From contig VBAH01000019.1 in NCBI GenBank assembly GCA_005884685.1, forward strand, positions 124,001 to 188,000: 64,000 bases of DNA, read 5' to 3'. Under the pieces are notes generated by a model that was not told the origin of the DNA, ran no database searches, and saw nothing but the letters and a program-made list of their open reading frames with translations. The translations under genes and the position numbers were made by a program. Of this stretch, positions 35,490 to 44,112 are shown piece by piece. Source of the DNA: Alphaproteobacteria bacterium. GTDB taxonomy: Bacteria; Pseudomonadota; Alphaproteobacteria; Rhizobiales; Xanthobacteraceae. Position 1 is the stretch's first letter. Each line of letters starts with the position of its first letter.

Positions 35490-36701
35490 ATGCATTGGCT
35501 TTCTTTCACGCGGCAGGTTGCGAGTCTCGGCATTGTGCTTGCACTCGGTGGCGTGGCGAGCGCGCAGCCAGCGTCCAACCTCACGCCAATACCGCGGGCG
35601 GGAGCCGCCCCAACTGACAGCGCGGGCTGCAACACGGTCGAGCGGCCGGTGAGCGCGGCCGGCGCGAGCCTCGTCCCCGAGGCTGCAGGACAACAAAAGA
35701 ACTGGCAGCCACCCGGCGGCGAAATCAGCTTCACGGTGCGCAGCTTCACGCAGATGCCCCCCGACGCACTGGTGCTGGTATGCTTCCGCTGGAAGCGGAA
35801 CTTCGACCGGCAGGACCCGTTCGTCACCGCGCGCCCGTTGCATCTCGATCTCAGCGACGGGGGGCGGCTCCTGAAGGTGACGGTTGTCGTACCGTCGAAT
35901 CTGCCGAAGCCTCCGCCGCGCTTTGGCGGCGACGGGGAATACACCGGCCTGTTTCTGGTGCCGCTTGCCGACGTGCGCATCCTGATACTCAGCAAGAATG
36001 CGGACGGCAGCCCGCTGGTGGCTGCGGACGTCTCGCACGAGGTGGGCATCAGCAGCCCGCTTTGGGCAATGTTGGTTACCGGCGGCAGCGTGCTCCTCGC
36101 GTTCACAATCCTGACCCTCATCTGTCACCGCAGGCTGAGGCCATTTGGCCTCGGCGATCTCGACCCCTTCATCCGCATCATCACGACGCCGAGCGGGTAT
36201 GCGAGCCTCTCGCGATTCCAGATGGTGGTTTGGACATTCGTCGTGGCCGCTTCGGCGGTTTACGTGATGGCGCTGTCCGGCGACTTGATCGAGGTGACGA
36301 CCGGAACATTGGTGCTGCTGGGCATCTCCGGCGTGGTGACGGTCGGAAGCAGGCTGCAGGAAAGCGCGCAGGCCGCGAAGGTGCCGGGCGACGGTCCGCC
36401 CCCCGCTGCGCGTGAGCCGCGCTGGTCCGATCTCATCGTCAACGAGGCCAACGGTCAGCGCGAGATCGACATCACGCGCGTGCAGATGCTCTACTTCACG
36501 CTGGTTACCGCCTCGTTCGTGGTGATGCGCGTGGTGACAACCTACGTCATCCCGGAAATCCCGCAGGGCTTCCAGATCCTGATGGGGATCAGCAACGCGG
36601 TATATTTCGGCTCGAAGGTTGCGCAACCGATGGCGAGCGCTGCGGCCGCTCCCGACCCGGCCAGCAAAAAGCCGGCCGCGCCTCCGACGCAGGGCACCTA
36701 G
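35490..36701 (+). CDS. Exported membrane protein with an internal duplication, unrecognised
   Basis: 403 residues. A signal peptide (SLGIVLALGGVASAQ) is followed by a periplasmic domain of about 160 residues, then a hydrophobic span near LWAMLVTGGSVLLAFTIL. After that the protein contains two related units: LSRFQMVVWTFVVAAS leading to LVLLGISGVVTVGSRL, and ITRVQMLYFTLVTAS leading to FQILMGISNAVYFGSKV. Each unit has a R-x-Q-M start, two hydrophobic spans and a G-I-S ... G-S-(R/K) ending. The tail is Pro/Ala-rich. No function is known to me. It stands alone between GST and the CMD-like gene. Confidence 0.72.
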   Translation: MHWLSFTRQVASLGIVLALGGVASAQPASNLTPIPRAGAAPTDSAGCNTVERPVSAAGASLVPEAAGQQKNWQPPGGEISFTVRSFTQMPPDALVLVCFRWKRNFDRQDPFVTARPLHLDLSDGGRLLKVTVVVPSNLPKPPPRFGGDGEYTGLFLVPLADVRILILSKNADGSPLVAADVSHEVGISSPLWAMLVTGGSVLLAFTILTLICHRRLRPFGLGDLDPFIRIITTPSGYASLSRFQMVVWTFVVAASAVYVMALSGDLIEVTTGTLVLLGISGVVTVGSRLQESAQAAKVPGDGPPPAAREPRWSDLIVNEANGQREIDITRVQMLYFTLVTASFVVMRVVTTYVIPEIPQGFQILMGISNAVYFGSKVAQPMASAAAAPDPASKKPAAPPTQGT

Positions 36702-36711
36702 GCCTCGCGCG

Positions 36712-36745
36712 CGATTGTGCGGCGCCCGGCCGGGCGCGACAATCG
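36712..36745 (+). terminator. Hairpin after the duplicated-unit membrane protein
   Basis: CGATTGT at 36712-36718 pairs with ACAATCG at 36739-36745, and GCGCCCGG at 36722-36729 with CCGGGCGC directly after it; a small internal bulge separates the two stems. It lies ten bases after the stop of the gene at 35490. There is no T-run, so it may be a processing or weak termination hairpin rather than a standard terminator. Confidence 0.5.
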
Positions 36746-36787
36746 CCGACGCCGGGCGCACGAAACGGCCCGACAGCGGAGGCCAGC

Positions 36788-37438
36788 ATGAGGCTCATTC
36801 TCGCGATCGCGATCACATTCCTGATGGGGACCAGCATGTCGCAAGCCGCGGACCGATTCCCGATCATCCCGCCGGATCAAATGAACGCCGAGCAGAAGAA
36901 ACTGTTCGACGCGATCGTGGGCGGCCCGCGCAGCCAGAACTACGGCGGCGACGCGGTGAACCGCGTGCAGCGCGGCGGACCCTTCAATGCCTGGATGCGA
37001 AGTCCGGAGCTCGGCATGCGCCTTCAGGCCGTCGGGGAGTACGTGCGGTTCAAGACCTCGATCCCGCAGCGGCTGAACGAGCTCGCGATCCTGATCACGG
37101 CGCGCGAGTGGACCTCGCAATATGAATGGCACGCGCACCATATCCTGGCGATGAAGGCGGGCCTCGATCCGCGGATCGCGGAGGATATTGCCGCCGGAAA
37201 GCGGCCTGCGTCCATGAAAGAGGATGAGGCGGCGGTCTACGATTTCTGCATCCAGCTTCATCGAGCCAAAAAGGTGGACGATGCGAACTTCCAGCGCGTC
37301 AAGACACTGTTCGGCGAGCAGGGCGTGATCGACCTGATCGGCGTCAGCGGCTACTACACCGTCGTCTCGATGACGCTCAACGTGGCAGAGGTGCCGGTGC
37401 CGGACGGCAAACCGCTGCCCTTGAAGCCGCTGGATTGA
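36788..37438 (+). CDS. Exported carboxymuconolactone-decarboxylase-like protein
   Basis: 216 residues. The N-terminus LILAIAITFLMGTSMSQA is a signal peptide, which is unusual for this family. The core resembles CMD/AhpD-like proteins: RLNELAILITAREWTSQYEWHAHH, with the W-x-A-H-H part that often follows the catalytic region. The redox CxxC of AhpD is absent; there is only one cysteine (DFCIQLHRA), so a disulphide-reductase role is unlikely. Its stop lies two bases before the epimerase ATG. It may bind a small lactone or aromatic acid in the periplasm, by inference. Confidence 0.8.
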   Translation: MRLILAIAITFLMGTSMSQAADRFPIIPPDQMNAEQKKLFDAIVGGPRSQNYGGDAVNRVQRGGPFNAWMRSPELGMRLQAVGEYVRFKTSIPQRLNELAILITAREWTSQYEWHAHHILAMKAGLDPRIAEDIAAGKRPASMKEDEAAVYDFCIQLHRAKKVDDANFQRVKTLFGEQGVIDLIGVSGYYTVVSMTLNVAEVPVPDGKPLPLKPLD

Positions 37439-37440
37439 CA

Positions 37441-38352
37441 ATGAGGGTCTTCATCACTGGCGCGACCGGCTATATCGGCGGATCGGTCGCGACGAAATTG
37501 CGCGATGCGGGCCACGAGATTCTCGGCCTCGCGCGCTCCGATGATGCCGCGGCCGCATTGCGCAAGCGCGGCATCGAGCCGCTGCGCGGCGACATCAATG
37601 CCTACTCGCCGTTCGTCGAGGCGACGAAGCGCGTCGACGCCGTCATCAATGCGGCCAACTCGGACAATCCGTTCGTCGTGCACGCGCTGCTCGATGGGCT
37701 GGCCGGGAGCGGCAAGACACTGATCCAGACCTCAGGCTCGAGCGTGGTCGGCGCCTACGACAACGGCGAGGCGAGCGACGACACGTTCGACGAAGACACG
37801 CCGTTCACGCCCGAGCCGGAGAAGGCGGGCCGCGTCGCAATCGACCAAGCGGTGCTGGCCGCGGCGAAAGACGGCGTGCGCTCGATCGTGATCCGCCCGA
37901 CTCTGATCTACGGCCGCGGTATCGGCGTCTCGTCCACCAGCGTCCAGCTTCCGAAGCTGATCGATGTTGCACGCAAGCATGGCGTGCCGCGTCATGTCGG
38001 GCGCGGTCTGAACATCTGGTCGCACGTGCATATCGCAGACGTCGTCGACCTATTCCTGCTGGCGCTCGACAAGGCGCCGGCCGGATCGCTGTTCTACGCG
38101 GAGAATGGCGAAGCCAGTTTCAAGTCGGTCGCGCAATCGATCGGCCGCATGCTCGGCATGGGCGATAGAACGCAGGACTGGCCGATCGGCGAAGCGGTCG
38201 AGGGGCTCGGACCAGGCGCTTACTTGAGCTTCGGCTCGAACAGCCGCGTGCGCGGGGTTAAGTCGCGGGCGCTCGGATGGAAGCCGAAGCAAGGAACGCT
38301 TGCGGACGAGATCGAGCGCGGGGTTTACGCCGAGGTGTATGGAAGGAAGTGA
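37441..38352 (+). CDS. NAD-dependent epimerase/dehydratase family protein
   Basis: 303 residues from the ATG at 37441; a TTG at 37435 overlapping the previous stop is an alternative. The Rossmann motif VFITGATGYIGGSVATKL is at the start, followed by DAVINAANSDNPF and IRPTLIYGRGIG. The usual catalytic Tyr-x3-Lys is not clear; the active-site region reads AGRVAIDQAVLAAAKDG, so the Tyr seems replaced. It belongs to the extended SDR group near NmrA-like reductases. It is probably co-transcribed with the CMD-like gene. Substrate unknown. Confidence 0.8.
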   Translation: MRVFITGATGYIGGSVATKLRDAGHEILGLARSDDAAAALRKRGIEPLRGDINAYSPFVEATKRVDAVINAANSDNPFVVHALLDGLAGSGKTLIQTSGSSVVGAYDNGEASDDTFDEDTPFTPEPEKAGRVAIDQAVLAAAKDGVRSIVIRPTLIYGRGIGVSSTSVQLPKLIDVARKHGVPRHVGRGLNIWSHVHIADVVDLFLLALDKAPAGSLFYAENGEASFKSVAQSIGRMLGMGDRTQDWPIGEAVEGLGPGAYLSFGSNSRVRGVKSRALGWKPKQGTLADEIERGVYAEVYGRK

Positions 38353-38357
38353 GCCGT

Positions 38358-38475
38358 CATTCATTCCGGGGCGCCGCGCAGCGGCGAGCCCGGAATCCAT
38401 AACCGCGACCTTCGCTGGAATCGAAAATCTCGCGGCTATGGATGCCGGCCCTCGCTCCGCTCGGCCGGAATGACA
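38358..38475. repeat. Imperfect long palindromic intergenic repeat
   Basis: The left arm runs from GTCATTCATTCCGGGG to GAATCCATAACCGCGA, and the right arm from TCGCGGCTATGGATGCCGG to GGCCGGAATGAC, so the two ends are reverse complementary over about 45 bases with mismatches. Repeats starting with TCATTCCGG and centred on ATCCATAACC are very frequent between genes in Bradyrhizobium relatives. It separates the convergent epimerase and molybdopterin oxidoreductase genes, and could serve as a bidirectional terminator. Confidence 0.7.
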
Positions 38476-38483
38476 GCGGCGTT

Positions 38484-40589
38484 CTAGGCGGCCTTCCGCA
38501 CCCACACCCTGTTGTCATGGAACGCCGCGCCGCCATACGGCGCGATCGCATCCGCGCCAGTGAGCGTGTTGATGCCGCGGCCGTCCTCGTAGGCGGCGTT
38601 CGGCCAGATCGATTCCGCGATCAGCACCCCGCGGCGCACGCCGTCGAAATATTTCGCATGAATGCGCACCTCGCCGCGCGGGTTGCCGAGCACGACCTTG
38701 TCGCCGTCCGCGATGCCGAGCGAGGCCGCATCTTCGGGATGGATCATCACGCTCGGGCGCTGCTCGCGCGCCAGCGAGGTCGGCGTCTCGTTGAACGTCG
38801 AGTTCAAGAAATTGCGCGCCGGCGACGTACCGAGCCGGAACGGATGCTCCGGCGTCGCCTCCTCGATGACCTCCCAGTGGTCGGGCAGAACGGGCATGTC
38901 ATCGACCGGCCCCGCAAGCCAGGGCGAGCGGAACGGCACGGTCTTCCAGTCGGGCTTGAAGCGGAACTTGCCGTCCGGCCAGGCGAAGCCTTTCACGTAA
39001 TGCGCGGTGTCGAAGTCGGGCTGGCAGTCGATCCACTTGTTCGCCTCGAGCTCTGCAAGCGTGCCCCAGCCGGAATTCTGCAGGGTCCAGTCGATCAGCT
39101 CGCGCTCGGTCATGGCGAAGCCCGGGTGCGCCGCACCCAGACGCTTCGCCAGTCCGCACACCACCTCGTGATTGTTGCGGCACTCGCCCGGCGGCTCGAT
39201 CAGCTTCGGCCCGAGCTGGATATATTGGTGCCCGCCGCCCTGATAGAAATCGTCGTGCTCCATGAACATCGTCGCGGGCAGCACGACGTCGGCCATCAGC
39301 GCGGTCTCGGTCATGAACTGCTCGTGCACGCAGGTGAAGAGATCGTCGCGCGCAAAGCCGCGCTTGACCTTGTCCTGCTCGGGCGCGACCGACACCGGAT
39401 TGGTGTTCTGGATCAGCAGCGCGGTGACGGGAATGTCCTTGATCAGTGCGTCGGGCTCGCCGCAGAGAACCGGCCCGATGCGCGACTGGTCGAGCGCGCG
39501 GATCGCGGGATCGACCGCGTCGAGCCCCTCGGTCATGGTCTTGTTCCAGTGGTAGATCGCGCCGTTGTTATGGAACGCCCCGCCGCCTTCGAGCGCCCAT
39601 GAGCCGCGCACCGCCGCAATGCAGCTTGCGGCGTGCATGTTGGCGGTGCCGTTGCGCGAGCGGCCGAAGCCGTAACCGAGGCGGAAGTAGGCACGCTTGC
39701 GCTCCGCGACGAGGCGCGCGAACGCCTCGATGGTCTCGACCGGGCAGCCGGTGATCTTTGCGGCCCATTCAGGCGAGCGCGTGCGCACGTGCTCTTCCAG
39801 CTCGCGCGGCGCGTCGGTGTATTTTTCCAGATAATCGCGGTCCGCGAAGCCGTCGCGGAACAGGCAATGCATCACCGCGCAGGCGAGCGCGCCGTCGGTG
39901 CCGGGGCGAACCAGCACCGCGAGATCGGCCTGCTCCATGGTGCCGTTCTGGTAGATGTCGACCGCGACGATCTTGGCGCCGCGCTCTTTGCGCGCGCGCA
40001 CCGCATGCGTCATCACGTTGACCTGCGTGTTGACCGGGTTGGTACCCCAGATCACCACGAGGTCGGAGCGCGCCATCTCGCGCGGATCGGGACCGGCGAG
40101 CTTGCCGGTGCCGGCGATGAAGCCGGTCCAGGCCGGATTGACGCAGATGGTGGAGTGGAAGCCGGAATATTTCTTCACGTGGCGCAGGCGGTTGATGCCG
40201 TCGCGCATGATCAGGCCCATCGTGCCGGCGTAGTAATACGGCCAGACCGTCTCGCTGCCGTATCTTGCTTCGGCGGCGAGGAATTTCTCCGCCACCAGAT
40301 CGAGCGCGTCATCCCATGAAATCGGCGCGAACTGTCCGGCGCCTTTTGGCCCCATGCGCACCAGCGGGTGCAGCAGGCGGTCGGGATGGTGGATGCGCTC
40401 GGCGTAGCGCGCGACCTTCGCGCAAATCACACCCGCGGTGTAAAGGTTGTCTTCTGCGCCGCGTACGCGGCCAATTGCGCTGCCGTCGAGCACCTCCACT
40501 TCAAGCGCGCAGGTCGACGGGCAATCGTGCGGGCAGGCCGAGGCACGAATTTCGACGGGTTTGAGCGGAAGGCGGACGGACTGATTCAT
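38484..40589 (-). CDS. Molybdopterin oxidoreductase with 4Fe-4S site
   Basis: 701 residues. The N-terminal CPHDCPSTC, followed 27 residues later by a Cys in AGVICAK, is the Fe4S4 motif of the formate dehydrogenase/BisC-like class. Later parts include SDLVVIWGTNPVNTQVN, a cofactor-binding region with GYGFGRSRNGTANMHAA, and a C-terminal molydopterin-dinucleotide-binding domain (RPSVMIHPEDAASLGIADGD). No Tat signal is seen, so the enzyme is probably cytosolic. No redox partner subunit is adjacent. The substrate is unknown; homologues are often called assimilatory nitrate reductase or formate dehydrogenase-like. Confidence 0.9.
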   Translation of the reverse strand: MNQSVRLPLKPVEIRASACPHDCPSTCALEVEVLDGSAIGRVRGAEDNLYTAGVICAKVARYAERIHHPDRLLHPLVRMGPKGAGQFAPISWDDALDLVAEKFLAAEARYGSETVWPYYYAGTMGLIMRDGINRLRHVKKYSGFHSTICVNPAWTGFIAGTGKLAGPDPREMARSDLVVIWGTNPVNTQVNVMTHAVRARKERGAKIVAVDIYQNGTMEQADLAVLVRPGTDGALACAVMHCLFRDGFADRDYLEKYTDAPRELEEHVRTRSPEWAAKITGCPVETIEAFARLVAERKRAYFRLGYGFGRSRNGTANMHAASCIAAVRGSWALEGGGAFHNNGAIYHWNKTMTEGLDAVDPAIRALDQSRIGPVLCGEPDALIKDIPVTALLIQNTNPVSVAPEQDKVKRGFARDDLFTCVHEQFMTETALMADVVLPATMFMEHDDFYQGGGHQYIQLGPKLIEPPGECRNNHEVVCGLAKRLGAAHPGFAMTERELIDWTLQNSGWGTLAELEANKWIDCQPDFDTAHYVKGFAWPDGKFRFKPDWKTVPFRSPWLAGPVDDMPVLPDHWEVIEEATPEHPFRLGTSPARNFLNSTFNETPTSLAREQRPSVMIHPEDAASLGIADGDKVVLGNPRGEVRIHAKYFDGVRRGVLIAESIWPNAAYEDGRGINTLTGADAIAPYGGAAFHDNRVWVRKAA

Positions 40590-40613
40590 GGCCCGCCCAG
40601 CATAGTCCGCCGA

Positions 40614-41585
40614 TCAGACCTTGTCGCGTTCCCGTTCCCGCTCGACGATCACGGTTTCTTCCATTTCAACGACCGTGACCTCGTCACCGCCGCGGCTGCG
40701 CAGCACGACGTATTGGGCGGCTAGGACCATGAATACGAGGAGCCGGGCGGTCCAGATCTTCGCTGTTTCGTCGGGCCCAAAGCCCTGGCCGATCAGCATG
40801 TCGGCCGCGATCCACACCAGCAAAGCAAAGAAGGTCCATATCTCCTCGCCGGTCCAGGTCCGCCGCGTGCGCACGATCCACAGGCCCGCGCACACGACGA
40901 TCAGCGCGCCGAGGCGCCCGCCCCACACGTGCAGCGCGGCCGCTCCACCCTCGCCGAGCCATGTCGTGATCACCGGATCGCCGCTCATGATGTCGCCCGC
41001 GACCCAGCCGAGCAGCGCGCCCCCGCCCCACACCAGCACGCGGAAGCGATGGAGCAGCGCCATCAGGATCGCGCTGCCGGCGATGATCAGCGGCACCGAC
41101 GTCGCAAGCCCGAAGATGATGAGCGTCGCCTTGATGGCGGCGGCGTGCGCGGCATCGACCTGGGCGGCCGCAAGCTCGGCCGCGGCCGCGATCGCGATCA
41201 CGTTGTCGAGGCTCATGACGATGTCGGCGATCACGACGATGCGCACCGCGCGCCAGATCGTCTCGCCCGACTCCATCTGGGAGTCCTCGTCCGCGTCCTC
41301 GGTCACGAGCTTGATCGCGACCCAGAACAGGAGCGCGCCGCCGACCAGCTTGAGGAACGGATAGGTCATCGCCTGCGCGACGACGAGCGTGAAGATCACG
41401 CGCAACAGCACGGCGACGCCGGCGCCGAGAACCATGCCCCACAGCCGTTGCCGCGGCGGCAGCGACAGGCAGGCCATTGCGATGACGACAGCGTTGTCGC
41501 CCGAGAGGATGATGTTGACGCCGATGATCTGCAGCGCCGCGATCCAGAATGGCGCGTGCGTGATGTCCTGCCACAAGAAATCCAC
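40614..41585 (-). CDS. TerC/YjbE family integral membrane protein
   Basis: 323 residues from a GTG at 41585. The TerC family motifs are seen: NIILSGDNAVVIAMA (first Asp-Asn repeat) and VMSLDNVIAIAAAA (second). Seven or more hydrophobic spans are present. Family members such as MeeF/MeeY export manganese or affect metal supply for secreted enzymes. A manganese (yybP-ykoY) riboswitch often controls such genes in other bacteria, but I saw none in the 107 bases upstream. The Asp/Glu-rich region EDADEDSQMESGET between spans and a charged C-terminus with RERERDKV are notable. Confidence 0.87.
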   Translation of the reverse strand: MDFLWQDITHAPFWIAALQIIGVNIILSGDNAVVIAMACLSLPPRQRLWGMVLGAGVAVLLRVIFTLVVAQAMTYPFLKLVGGALLFWVAIKLVTEDADEDSQMESGETIWRAVRIVVIADIVMSLDNVIAIAAAAELAAAQVDAAHAAAIKATLIIFGLATSVPLIIAGSAILMALLHRFRVLVWGGGALLGWVAGDIMSGDPVITTWLGEGGAAALHVWGGRLGALIVVCAGLWIVRTRRTWTGEEIWTFFALLVWIAADMLIGQGFGPDETAKIWTARLLVFMVLAAQYVVLRSRGGDEVTVVEMEETVIVERERERDKV

Positions 41586-41692
41586 CGGCTACCCCCATTT
41601 CCTTGAGCCCGCCGTTGGCCGGCGGCGCGTTTTCCCCCGACGCGCAATCTAGCGAGGATCGTGGGCGGCTGACCAGCGGCCGCGCGTCGCAG

Positions 41693-42115
41693 TCAGCCGA
41701 CGATCTCGTTCCCGGCGAAGAACTGCGCGATCTCCTTGGCGGCGGTGTCGGGAGCGTCGGAGCCGTGCACCGAGTTCTCCCCGATCGACTGCGCGTGGAC
41801 CTTGCGGATGGTGCCGGCAGCAGCCTTCGCGGGATCGGTCGCGCCCATCACGTCGCGATATTTCAGGATCGCGTTCTCGCCTTCCAACACCTGCACGACC
41901 ACCGGGCCCGAGGTCATGAACTCGACGAGTTCGCCGAAAAACGGCCGCTCGCGATGCACGCCGTAGAAAGTCTCGGCCTGCTCGCGCGTGATGCGTACCC
42001 GCTTCTGCGCGACGATCCGCAGGCCGGCGCTTTCGATGATCGCGTTGATCGCGCCGGTCAAGTTACGCTTGGTCGCATCCGGCTTGATGATCGAGAAGGT
42101 GCGCTCGACCGCCAT
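41693..42115 (-). CDS. ndk: Nucleoside diphosphate kinase
   Basis: 140 residues, standard. [20 protein letters not shown] at the start, [40 protein letters not shown], and the catalytic His in [18 protein letters not shown] are diagnostic. It exchanges terminal phosphates among nucleoside di- and triphosphates. It is divergent from the small Gly/His-rich protein at 42295, with 179 bases between. Confidence 0.97.
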   Translation of the reverse strand: MAVERTFSIIKPDATKRNLTGAINAIIESAGLRIVAQKRVRITREQAETFYGVHRERPFFGELVEFMTSGPVVVQVLEGENAILKYRDVMGATDPAKAAAGTIRKVHAQSIGENSVHGSDAPDTAAKEIAQFFAGNEIVG

Positions 42116-42294
42116 CGGTCATTCCTTTTTTGGGGAGATCGGATTGAAGTCGGCGGCTTATAGCGAGGCTATTCGCGAGCAGCAAGGCTGAACGAGGGTT
42201 CAGACCCGATGACACATTGTATCATGAACCAATCGGCACGGGCGCCCGACTACACTTGCGGATGACGAAATCCAAGAACCCAGAGGAGATTACC

Positions 42295-42534
42295 ATGATC
42301 CGCAAATCCGTTCTCGCGCTCACCGGCATCGCCGCCCTCGCCGCCGCCGCGCTGGCTCCGACTTCGGCGTCCGCTTGGGGCAAAGGTGGCTGGGGCCATC
42401 ACGGCTGGGGCCACGGCTTCGGCTTCTACGGCGCCGGTTATGGCGTCAGCTACGTCGATGTTGTGCCGAGCTGCTACTACGTGAAGAAGATCAACCGCTT
42501 CGGCGAAGTGCGCATGATCAAGGTCTGCGAGTAA
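42295..42534 (+). CDS. Small exported Gly/His/Trp-rich protein
   Basis: 79 residues from the ATG at 42295, with GAGGAG upstream. The signal peptide ends near PTSASA. The mature part is AWGKGGWGHHGWGHGFGFYG, followed by a compact C-terminus with two Cys (VVPSCYYVKKINRFGEVR and VCE). The last part resembles small periplasmic proteins common in rhizobia. The His/Gly stretch could bind metal, but this is not shown. A strong hairpin follows the gene. Confidence 0.78.
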   Translation: MIRKSVLALTGIAALAAAALAPTSASAWGKGGWGHHGWGHGFGFYGAGYGVSYVDVVPSCYYVKKINRFGEVRMIKVCE

Positions 42535-42561
42535 TCCGACCGAACCGCCACGATCTTGATC

Positions 42562-42589
42562 CACCCCGGCCTCGAGAGCGGCCGGGGTG
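42562..42589 (+). terminator. Perfect 10-bp hairpin after the small exported gene
   Basis: CACCCCGGCC at 42562-42571, an eight-base loop, and its exact reverse complement GGCCGGGGTG at 42580-42589. It lies 27 bases after the stop at 42534. It has no T-run but is a strong stem, typical of terminators in GC-rich genomes. Confidence 0.6.
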
Positions 42590-42703
42590 TGTCGCTTGGC
42601 GATCGTTCACGCTTGATTTCGGATTTCGGCTGCAGTTGATCGCACCGCGGCGTTGACGCAATATGCCGTCGCGCGAGCCTTCACGCATGTCCCGGAGTTC
42701 TTC

Positions 42704-43363
42704 GTGCCGAAAACAAAGATCCTAGGCTTGCTGGCGCCGGCTGCTCTCGCCGCTGCGCTCGGCGGATGCTCGATGGACCTGAGCGGCTTTTCCGTTGCCG
42801 AACTCAATCCGCTGAAGGGCAACGACCCGCTGCGCAGCGAAGAGTATAACTATTTCTACCGGCGCGACCAGAAGAGCACCGGCGTCGTCACTGCCGCTGA
42901 TCTCATCGGGCCTGACGGACGCTGCGCGTTCGATGCCGCGCCGACGTATGCGCCACCCGGGCCTGCCGCACCTGACTCTGTCGCGCAAACGCCGCCGGCG
43001 GACCCGATCAACCCGCGCAGCAACCAGGCGCTCTATTTCACCACGGGTCCGGAGAGCGGCGCGGCCGCGGGCGCAGCCCCTGCACTGCCGCCGCAAGTGC
43101 GCAGCGGGCCGAGCGGCATCGCGCTGCAAATGACCGAGTGCGAGGTCGTGCGCGTCGCGGGCTATACCGACCGCGTTGAGATCGGAGCCAACGAACGCGG
43201 GCAGCGCAGCGTCACGCTCAGCTACATGAGCGGACCGCGCCCCGGCATCTATCGCTTCCTCGCCGGACGGCTCGCCTCGATGGAGCGCGTCGCCGAACCG
43301 CCGCAGCCGAAGAAGCCGCAAAAGCCGGCCAAGACCGCGAAGAAGTCCGCGCCGCGGCAATGA
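42704..43363 (+). CDS. Predicted lipoprotein
   Basis: 219 residues from a GTG at 42704, which gives the signal KILGLLAPAALAAALGGC (lipobox LGGC) and has GGAG upstream. An earlier ATG at 42653 is open but less likely. The mature part begins SMDLSGFSVAELNPLKG, contains FDAAPTYAPPGPAAPDS, and a conserved-looking region with ALQMTECEVVRVAGYTDRVE and RSVTLSYMSGPRPGIYRFLAG. The tail is Lys/Pro-rich (PKKPQKPAKTAKK). Not recognised as a named family. The stop overlaps the next methyltransferase start by four bases. Confidence 0.75.
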   Translation: MPKTKILGLLAPAALAAALGGCSMDLSGFSVAELNPLKGNDPLRSEEYNYFYRRDQKSTGVVTAADLIGPDGRCAFDAAPTYAPPGPAAPDSVAQTPPADPINPRSNQALYFTTGPESGAAAGAAPALPPQVRSGPSGIALQMTECEVVRVAGYTDRVEIGANERGQRSVTLSYMSGPRPGIYRFLAGRLASMERVAEPPQPKKPQKPAKTAKKSAPRQ

Positions 43364-44043
43364 CCGACCCGAACAGCGCGGAGTTTGCGGCGCGCCGGCT
43401 CGCCGCGCGCGCTCGGCTCGACGCCATCGATATGGGCGCGAGCGATCCATACCGTCGCGCATGGTTCGCGGCGGTGTACGAAACCGCGGGCGACGATCCG
43501 GCGCAAATCCCCTGGGCGGACCTCGCACCGCATTCCCTGCTCGCTTCCTGGCTCGCGAAAGTCGATGCACCTGAACCCGGAGCACGTGCGCTCGATATCG
43601 GTTGCGGCCTCGGCGACAACGCGGCGGCTATCGCGGCGAAAGGCTGGCAAGTCACCGGATTCGACCTGTTACCGCGTGCGATCCGCTGGGCGGCGTCGCG
43701 GTTTCCCGCGCCTGAGTTCGTGGCGGCCGACCTGTTCAATCCGCCGGGTGAATGGAGCGCGGCATTCGACCTGGTACACGAGTGCTACACCTTGCAGGCG
43801 CTGCCCGATGCGCCCCGCGCCGAAGCGATCCGGCAGATCGCGCGCTTTGTCCGGCCCGGCGGCACGCTGCTGGTGATTGCGCGCGCCCGCGACGGCGCGG
43901 GGCCGGTTGCCGGCCCCCCATGGCCGCTGGCGCGCCAGGAGATCATGAGCTTTGCGGCCCATGGCTTGCGCTGCGGGACGATTGAGCAGCTTCCCGATCC
44001 GACCGACGGCAAGCCGCACTGGCGCGCAGCGTTTCGCCGATAA
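43360..44043 (+). CDS. Class I SAM-dependent methyltransferase
   Basis: 227 residues. Motif I is ALDIGCGLGDNAAAIAA, followed by WQVTGFDLLPRAIRWA (motif II region) and EWSAAFDLVHECYTLQALPD. The overlap with the lipoprotein gene (ATGA at 43360) suggests coupled translation. No acceptor is deduced; such proteins include small-molecule and lipid methyltransferases. It is followed at 44113 by the S10 peptidase gene in the same direction. Confidence 0.87.
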   Translation: MTDPNSAEFAARRLAARARLDAIDMGASDPYRRAWFAAVYETAGDDPAQIPWADLAPHSLLASWLAKVDAPEPGARALDIGCGLGDNAAAIAAKGWQVTGFDLLPRAIRWAASRFPAPEFVAADLFNPPGEWSAAFDLVHECYTLQALPDAPRAEAIRQIARFVRPGGTLLVIARARDGAGPVAGPPWPLARQEIMSFAAHGLRCGTIEQLPDPTDGKPHWRAAFRR

Positions 44044-44112
44044 CCAAATCATAATCCGCGAACGTTCCCCGAGGCCTTGGAGTTGCCGCAAAGCGCGTGG
44101 GATCATGCCGGT

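Noticed and set aside
41586-41692. Possible manganese riboswitch before the TerC family gene
   Set aside because: I looked for the yybP-ykoY type conserved loops and saw none in this 107-base stretch.
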